Below are positions 22,701 to 24,030 of a stretch of 24,030 nucleotides of DNA, piece by piece. This stretch comes from Candidatus Marinamargulisbacteria bacterium (GTDB lineage Bacteria; Margulisbacteria; Marinamargulisbacteria; UBA817). Under the pieces are notes generated by a model. The model ran no database searches and was not told where the DNA came from. It worked only from the letters and a program-made list of their open reading frames with translations. The position numbers and the translations under genes are program-made. The stretch covers positions 4,952 to 28,981 of the forward strand of contig JALQXX010000020.1 in assembly GCA_023262965.1 (NCBI GenBank), in the 5' to 3' direction. Position 1 is the stretch's first letter. Every line of letters begins with the position of its first letter.

Positions 22701-24030
22701 AGTTCCAGACGATCGTATACAACGCAGGCAATTACCAGCGGACTGGCCGCATTTAACGGCCAGGGAGGGGATTCGATTGTGTTGCCCCAAATGGTCGGTA
22801 TTATGAATTTGGAGATGCAGGAGCATACCGTTTTAAATAATATGTTTGATTTGGTGTTTGACCCCATTGATATGTCGACAAACGATAAAGGCTTTATGGT
22901 ATTTGATTGGCCCCGTTTTCAGGCCTTTCAGCGTGAGTTGTTTTTGAAGCAGCAAGCCATGAAAGAGTTGTTTTTAGTCATACAGTCACGAGCGGAGCAC
23001 ATTGCGTTGATTGGTGCGCAGTTGGGCGATACAGAGCGCCGTGCCAGCAGTAGTGCGATGGAGCGTATTTTTTCATCCCATTTTACCAAAATGGCCCATT
23101 CGGTAGAGACCATTCAGACGCTGATGACAACAATGCAGGCGGCATACCAACACAATTATGATATTGAGGCTAATCGTGAAAAAGCGGTTTGGGAATTTGT
23201 GTTAAAAGGGCTGGCAAACACGGCGTTGGGAGCCATTAGTGTGCTTCCCGCAGAAGGGCCATTGCTGATGGCTACGGTGCAGCCCATGGTAAATGCGCTT
23301 GAAAAAACCATATCTTTTTTTGGCAACCAACACAATGCGTATTATTTAAAGTCGGTAGAAGCGGTTCATGAGGCGAGTAAACAAACGGATGAGGACTGGT
23401 ATAGTTCATCCGGGCGTATTCCGTATCAACAATCAGACCTAGACCTAGCCAATGCCAATTCCGGTACGTGGATGACACACGAAGACGTCAATGATCAATA
23501 CGTGGATTATGCAATATCGATTGCGGATATTGTCAGTGAAAGCAGTAATCAATCGTCTGTTGAAGATGCGGTATTAAAATTTATGTCACTTCGATATTTT
23601 GAAGATAGTGGGGATAATTTATTGATACTCACCGACACGGTATATGGCATGGCGGGTACCAAATTGGTGTCGGATTCAGATTATTTGAATTGGATGCAGG
23701 GTCGGATGACGATGCATATGATGCGGGCGGTGGCCCAGAGCATGGTTGCGTCAGCGATGCGTTCCGTTGCAGCCAATTTGGGATACACCTACACGGGGTC
23801 TAATCAAGGTGTTCAACGTGCTACCGATCGATTAAGTGACACTGGAACGCATTATTTTCAAATGCACAATACCCTAACCCTATGGGAGCAGGCCAAAATT
23901 ACGATTAATAATCGACGTTTTAGTCAATACAAAGAGCTGGATCAGTTGGCTTTAGAGGGGATTATTGCGGTGGGGTCGGCCGCATTGGGGGCGATTTCAG
24001 GGGGCTTGGCAGCACAAATGTCAAAAACCG
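16749..24030 (+). CDS. Giant multidomain protein with two transglutaminase-like domains (partial, 3' end outside the window)
   Basis: The frame starting at ATG 16749 stays open for 2427 complete codons to the window end. I followed every codon and found no stop. An in-frame TGA at 16701-16703 closes it upstream, and 16749 is the first ATG after it. There is no signal peptide, good ribosome binding site or clear promoter. In order: a Pro/Ser/Thr-rich N-end (about 35-65), transglutaminase-like domain 1 (219-347, Cys276/His319/Asp334), a long mostly helical region, a less ordered region with short tandem repeats (1072-1116), and helical-hydrophobic unit 1 (1431-1597). An EF-hand-like loop (1624-1635), transglutaminase-like domain 2 (1671-1785, Cys1717/His1755/Glu1769) and units 2 (2052-2185) and 3 (from 2313) follow. 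I do not recognise the whole protein. Secreted effector, toxin or surface protein are guesses. Confidence 0.93.
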   Translation, partial: MNWRPWVAVQRKGLLLQEIFNTDTGYRVDSVMHSSMNPPTGGAPSVHPSLTDSASVGGTHTALVTDYDTLTRDFYDAVTPDNPFIDAWLAQYGTDVATAPLTDTIMQIHNRLRDQLWTSSVNAQTLVNLEASILQRLLRDYGRDTPELYAYYGCTVWNESRYGIMWQDSRGWQQVAIDASVIQPVDWDVFADLRMSQTPPNAPQPIRVATTDYINPDHVGVRNTIDTLLENGGRGESIMTIIATIRDYMKTKDYIAESVNVWQDLDTIFANNGGDCEDLAHLESSLLMCALINAGYDSVAANLRLVIGMVPYDGSQYGHTVIELSAGDATWIIDSTSWEPPFVKSAYTSITGFVEKATYTRQSSAATIHQMQAIDTAVHELEQLTNEALEAQFLARLDEQHPGIKAYIEKAKLYMDDIRNMDSWYNPDSESEKKSPDEMVNDNTTAPSNTAINFAETVYVNAATPVFDISKNNGERLIDGVINRVEAMKDNLTDIGMNSYVGQLYNGYFVYDYSRIVADYNDILNKMTQTTAFLTAQMAICNSLNWIASHLSDDAEPNSEIKARQRFIKNIQSIFTKKIEDLDYFIPSFTQTYDDLNQATYASYIQEVTMEFQNVNSGVTDVFTLGSETIRRNQLLERVEAEYWAVAAMNRQKILQSTVEMPDADVLMAYVNDSIHMGDEAVDVLGLEPGGAGTFSRYLARMQTEIELGERHAIQYEDDTYYMDPLDFYFVIYLPNNSIRLYSTELGEDSITVSNISKDFINTILQSDYSQMGLRAAYSSLGGGLLYDDWLKNIKDNGFSESVTRDNYKDTPLYQYFYARGMAYNTQFGLESYGGRYRFSGAKKTIDPLDFVDILDWNSDGTSINKGITSEALWGSLSSTFIDKDGQPSHDLATILMGDDESIHTKLASVLGPITDHDTKIAIIRRLQAIISKSEYQLRLTEFDGSVPQLFVQSTGALQKNGYVDILGNTGDLSNYQFLKDNFEFGNAESMQNALNSVYEATKEAGKNSADSYDEPEFTPFTALNWAYIDGETYAITYTDENNQSQTKYFLGSSIRQAIGGSFYGVNQEVNAAQQKEFYNKVSQASAEQQKEFYNRVIQQSEADPNEAYPNKGVPNGYNDGAGLSYSGWSGWELKSFLPNENEVDNIVKGSVSTPDLNGTSISGALPRIVVGNTGYGGTLDDYGAIAALPYDDRVITDRTVVPNDGKTLFPDQGPMIFGKIDYVDIADKDADVVADPTKQKTYNGYFSQFTSNELISLKATNSLEKLLTPVHSFNDESVVLTQNQLRGFLEGKTPDEADTLIKGLEDGGYLQPVFRRNATDDERMTLNSKTTAPYIRTGYTVSASFFDANFDASDDASDTMNTLKEEITGVLKEKWREASVKNITSFFYNGNDSRSEGFLNDKAPQLLNYTGQTVDNPIHGMDEATPFMAYDWQALKAAHNGMIDIQNRVRIMYFLMQAYTATYQMLAKRMDNLATSGVDAIETSLQLMEKRMGKQMERHTLVTAKTAELVEINNRYYNQQLTTIKVSDVGIRVAKGVSLYGGLSAAVVYLVSVGLKIAAAAATASVVGSPMGAALFAAANAMQAVASGLQIAALVGEVTQKGLELGHEYGIPQKMLTDLYVLDRDENGASSEDEAKAFFKSLTNYISPIQLTNGGLWGPITNSPSFSGSNLDKLHAIFNQYSPTIESTGYNYVREESWQDIWQSSDTTIQSQAGDCEDYAVLAATLATANGIPAQNLRIVSGLVGYGGAAPQSHAVLLYDASGTFALETNTKTGKNEFKNPDSIQVIDLSQPRTTDADGATVFHTLTSYAQHYGFFQPVYSYNQPNGQASMGYGFSEQDILAYQASAGIFPKPPAAKGPNNLGPYIVSASGISYTYSFDQTSSRHTTMTITGGNPEESEIRILDEKIPYGQRTYKTTDPKGNTVELTLAGNFDPNLSTSAAENMEGAVTTSAKSQVPGIDLANFFTDAAQSVVDEANDRAANDSSRRSYTTQAITSGLAAFNGQGGDSIVLPQMVGIMNLEMQEHTVLNNMFDLVFDPIDMSTNDKGFMVFDWPRFQAFQRELFLKQQAMKELFLVIQSRAEHIALIGAQLGDTERRASSSAMERIFSSHFTKMAHSVETIQTLMTTMQAAYQHNYDIEANREKAVWEFVLKGLANTALGAISVLPAEGPLLMATVQPMVNALEKTISFFGNQHNAYYLKSVEAVHEASKQTDEDWYSSSGRIPYQQSDLDLANANSGTWMTHEDVNDQYVDYAISIADIVSESSNQSSVEDAVLKFMSLRYFEDSGDNLLILTDTVYGMAGTKLVSDSDYLNWMQGRMTMHMMRAVAQSMVASAMRSVAANLGYTYTGSNQGVQRATDRLSDTGTHYFQMHNTLTLWEQAKITINNRRFSQYKELDQLALEGIIAVGSAALGAISGGLAAQMSKT
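17403..17789 (+). other. Transglutaminase-like cysteine hydrolase domain 1 of the giant protein
   Basis: Residues 219-347 contain the motif GGDCEDLAHL with Cys276, YGHTVIEL with His319 and WIIDSTSW with Asp334. The order and spacing (43 and 15 residues) are those of the transglutaminase/bacterial transglutaminase-like cysteine proteinase (LapG-related) fold, and GDCED is its commonest nucleophile motif. The triad is complete, so activity as protease, amidase or transglutaminase is plausible. Confidence 0.75.
19962..20096 (+). repeat. Two in-frame tandem repeat blocks in the giant gene
   Basis: Two 45-base units (19962-20006 and 20007-20051) encode near-identical 15-residue segments built on AQQKEFYNKV and EQQKEFYNRV. 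They are followed directly by three 15-base units (20052-20066, 20067-20081, 20082-20096) encoding EADPN, EAYPN and KGVPN. All stay in frame, so the repeats lengthen a probable linker without breaking the protein. Confidence 0.85.
21039..21539 (+). other. Helical-hydrophobic unit 1 of the giant protein
   Basis: Residues 1431-1597 begin with YDW, continue as about 100 residues of amphipathic helix (many Met, Gln, Glu and Lys; LMEKRMGKQMERH), and end in a long Gly/Ala/Val-rich hydrophobic stretch (1540-1597). The latter could form a membrane hairpin or buried helices. It has the same layout as units 2 and 3. Confidence 0.5.
21759..22103 (+). other. Transglutaminase-like domain 2 of the giant protein
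   Basis: Residues 1671-1785 carry AGDCEDYAVLAATL with Cys1717, SHAVLLYD with His1755 and FALETNTK with Glu1769 where domain 1 has Asp334. Upstream, EESWQDIW resembles VNVWQDLD of domain 1, so the two are probably diverged copies. The third residue may be a functional substitution or a sign of altered activity. Confidence 0.7.
22902..23303 (+). other. Helical-hydrophobic unit 2 of the giant protein
   Basis: Residues 2052-2185 start with FDW, run through a long Gln/Met/Ala-rich helical segment and reach a hydrophobic Gly/Ala/Pro stretch at about 2148-2180 (LANTALGAISVLPAEG). The motif-to-hydrophobic spacing is about 96 residues. Confidence 0.5.
23685..24030 (+). other. Helical-hydrophobic unit 3 of the giant protein (runs to the window end)
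   Basis: From residue 2313 the pattern recurs: LNW, then a Met-rich helix (MHMMRAVAQSM), a long helical stretch, and a Gly/Ala-rich hydrophobic segment from about 2405 (AVGSAALGAISGGLAAQ). The spacing is about 92 residues. It is cut by the window edge. Confidence 0.5.

Noticed and set aside
1-24030. Insertion sequences, CRISPR arrays, prophage or integrase genes
   Set aside because: No transposase, integrase or phage motif and no regularly spaced repeats were seen.

Overview
The window comes from a Gram-negative (diderm) bacterium with a compact genome of roughly balanced base composition. Envelope genes support this: a two-PDZ HtrA/DegP protease, a DsbD reductant transporter, an Omp85-type outer-membrane barrel and a lipoprotein parvulin. 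It makes isoprenoids by the MEP pathway (ispE) and carries menB, so probably makes menaquinone. The phylum cannot be fixed from sequence alone. An uncultured candidate phylum would fit the unusual promoter layout and the giant gene, but that is a guess.

Layout. 1-1430: promoter and htrA. 1482-1558: tRNA-Arg(ACG), minus strand. 1747-2838: patatin-like lipase. 2818-5935 (minus): a run rimO, HIT hydrolase, exonuclease I-like gene. 6015-7052 (plus): enolase-superfamily gene, possibly menC. 7049-9951 (minus): coupled pair of an AGCS sodium symporter with a large periplasmic insert and a POTRA-less Omp85 barrel. 10010-11842 (minus): dsbD. 11874-11949 (minus): tRNA-Arg(UCG). 12001-12885 (minus): menB. 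12962-13561 (plus): minimal S41 protease. 13642-14727 (plus): mnmA. 14838-14926 (plus): tRNA-Leu(UAA). 14934-16627 (minus): ppiC lipoprotein and ispE, coupled. 16749-24030 (plus): one uninterrupted reading frame that runs off the window.

The most striking object is that last frame. I translated it codon by codon and found no stop in 2427 complete codons, so it is part of a giant protein. It holds two transglutaminase-like cysteine-hydrolase domains. It also has three similar units in which a long helical stretch, opened by an aromatic-Asp/Asn-Trp motif, is followed about 90-110 residues later by a Gly/Ala-rich hydrophobic stretch. Its function is unknown.

A second pattern runs through the window. 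For several first genes of transcription units (rimO, the enolase gene, the AGCS gene, menB, the S41 gene, mnmA and nearly htrA) a TATAAT-like box lies only 6-10 bases before the start codon, with no useful ribosome binding site. This predicts leaderless or nearly leaderless mRNAs. The ppiC gene, by contrast, has a strong Shine-Dalgarno sequence. Gene packing is tight: convergent genes overlap at or near their stops, and two operon pairs share a base between stop and start codons. No insertion sequence, CRISPR array or phage gene was seen, and no stretch over 300 bases lacks a gene or RNA.
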